A DNA stretch of 33,588 nt from Anaerolineaceae bacterium (GTDB lineage Bacteria; Chloroflexota; Anaerolineae; Anaerolineales; Anaerolineaceae): positions 1 through 33,588 of the forward strand of contig JAJUGU010000013.1 of assembly GCA_029265815.1 (NCBI GenBank), read 5' to 3'. The translations under genes and the position numbers were made by a program. The first letter of the stretch is position 1, and every line of letters begins with the position of its first letter. Below are positions 32,753-33,588 of the stretch, piece after piece. Below the pieces are notes generated by a model. The model saw nothing but the letters and a program-made list of their open reading frames with translations, had not been told where the DNA came from and made no database searches.

Positions 32753-33430
32753 ATGAAGAAGTTTATGATGACACTTGGAGGGATTATTCTGATCATTATC
32801 CTCCTGGTAGGTAGTCTGGCTTTGTTACGTAAGTCCTACAGCCGTCCTTCGGTGATTCTCACCAGCAATTGTGATGCACCCTGTTGGAATGGCATCACTC
32901 CTGGGCAGATAGGATCATGGGATGTACATGAATCACTGTATGAAATTGAAGGCATTAGCGAGGTTGGGGGAGAATATAGCAGAGATGAAAAACTGGAACG
33001 CTACACATGGTATTTCAACCGGCCCATTGAAGACAGTGGCGGCTCGGTCTGGTTTGATGGCGAACGAGTAATGGCCATCGAAATCCTGTCTATAAACTCT
33101 CTGGACCTTGAGGATCTTTTCGAAAAACTGGGTGAACCAGAGACCTACGCGAAGGTACTAAGCAAAGGTGAACAGCGCGAATACCTGGATGTGTTACTCC
33201 TCTATCCTTCGAAAGGATGCCTGGCTGAAGTGTTACTGGATACAAAACCTGGCTCAGATGCAGTCCAAATCAAACCCGGCACCGGTGTGTTCAGGGTGGC
33301 TTACTTAGAACCGGAAAAGTTTTACGAGTTGATGAATACAAAAGTCTTTTTCGATGTACCTGTGAACATCGATACGCTGAGACTGGAGCCATGGACAGGG
33401 TATGGAGAGATCAAGTTTGAGAGGGAATGA
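32753..33430 (+). CDS. Unrecognised membrane-anchored protein with CxxxCWNGITPG motif
   Basis: The 225-residue product has an N-terminal membrane segment (about 6-25) and an outside domain that opens with SNCDAPCWNGITPGQ (Cys40, Cys44), a motif I associate with secreted proteins of Anaerolineae, from memory and not checked. No enzyme motif is visible; the domain looks like mixed beta/alpha with LEDLFEKLGEPETYAKVL. The start is either ATG 32750 or 32753; I prefer 32753, which has GGAGG five bases ahead. It follows the RsmI-like gene by 36 bases and is probably co-transcribed. Confidence 0.65.
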   Translation: MKKFMMTLGGIILIIILLVGSLALLRKSYSRPSVILTSNCDAPCWNGITPGQIGSWDVHESLYEIEGISEVGGEYSRDEKLERYTWYFNRPIEDSGGSVWFDGERVMAIEILSINSLDLEDLFEKLGEPETYAKVLSKGEQREYLDVLLLYPSKGCLAEVLLDTKPGSDAVQIKPGTGVFRVAYLEPEKFYELMNTKVFFDVPVNIDTLRLEPWTGYGEIKFERE

Positions 33431-33477
33431 TCGACACAGGTTTATGTTGTGGAGAGCGAATGTCCGAGTGAATAGAA

Positions 33478-33560
33478 AAAAACCGCCAGATTGGCGGTTC
33501 TTCGAGTGCCTCCACGGAGATTCCCGCAGGTCTGAGTGAAGAAATGAAAAACCGCCAGAT
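33478..33560 (+). repeat. Direct repeat of a terminator half-arm
   Basis: AAAAACCGCCAGAT occurs at 33478-33491 and again at 33547-33560. The first copy is the left arm of the hairpin at 33481-33499; the second has no right arm within the window, though the window ends 28 bases later. The remaining bases between 33500 and 33588 hold no gene that I can recognise. Confidence 0.6.
33481..33499 (+). terminator. Hairpin terminator after the last gene
   Basis: AACCGCCA (33481-33488), loop GAT, TGGCGGTT (33492-33499) form a perfect 8-bp stem flanked by an A-run on the left and CTTCG on the right. The T-run on the plus strand is short, while the A-run would give a T-run for transcription on the minus strand, so it may work mainly on a minus-strand gene beyond the window. 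Confidence 0.65.
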
Positions 33561-33588
33561 AGAACGGACGAGCACACGTATGAACTCC

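Noticed and set aside
1-33588. Mobile elements, CRISPR arrays, tRNA or rRNA genes
   Set aside because: No transposase or integrase motif, no regularly spaced repeat, and no tRNA or rRNA-like segment was recognised by eye.

Overview
The window is 33.6 kb of chromosomal, mostly housekeeping DNA. It is dominated by one of the longest conserved gene strings in bacteria: tuf end, then the merged S10, spc and alpha ribosomal protein operons, then truA, rplM and rpsI. The likely source is a Chloroflexota bacterium of the Anaerolineae type. This is inferred from moderate GC, SD-led but occasionally leaderless genes, secreted proteins with Pro/Thr-rich linkers, an ECF sigma gene paired with a DUF5667-type membrane protein, and an ATP-cone/uridine-kinase fusion. 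No rRNA, tRNA, CRISPR array, transposon or phage gene was seen.

Layout. 1-172: 3' end of tuf. 183-491: rpsJ. 492-754: gap with a near-consensus promoter and a structured leader. 755-9644: rplC-rplD-rplW-rplB-rpsS-rplV-rpsC-rplP-rpmC-rpsQ-rplN-rplX-rplE-rpsN-rplF cluster (rpsH before rplF) through rplR-rpsE-rpmD-rplO. 9666-12463: secY-adk-map, for secretion and N-terminal processing. 12513-15601: rpmJ-rpsM-rpsK-rpsD-rpoA-rplQ, with infA absent from its usual place. 15631-17280: truA-rplM-rpsI, ending at a long hairpin.

17410-23474: plus-strand metabolic and envelope genes: a MazG pyrophosphohydrolase with an unusual N-terminus, a fused formimidoyltransferase-cyclodeaminase, dCTP deaminase, a divergent polysaccharide-deacetylase lipoprotein and an ATP-cone/uridine-kinase protein. 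Several of these touch nucleotide or one-carbon pools. A bidirectional terminator separates them from a minus-strand ECF sigma/DUF5667 pair (25037-23594). That pair diverges from a tyrosine-phosphatase-like gene across a 16-bp perfect palindrome that overlaps the sigma promoter start region.

25739-29115: rplI with its own promoter and a leader that could fold over its ribosome binding site, a RodZ-like membrane protein with two HTH domains, and rimO. 29138-31913 (minus): a membrane-anchored TPR protein, probably read from a leaderless mRNA, and the lipid II flippase murJ. 32039-33430 (plus): a short, divergent RsmI-like methyltransferase and an unrecognised membrane-anchored protein, then a terminator.

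No completely new multi-gene system is obvious. The best leads are regulatory (S10/L3 leader, rplI leader, sigma palindrome) and architectural (MazG remnant domain, double-HTH RodZ, ATP-cone kinase).
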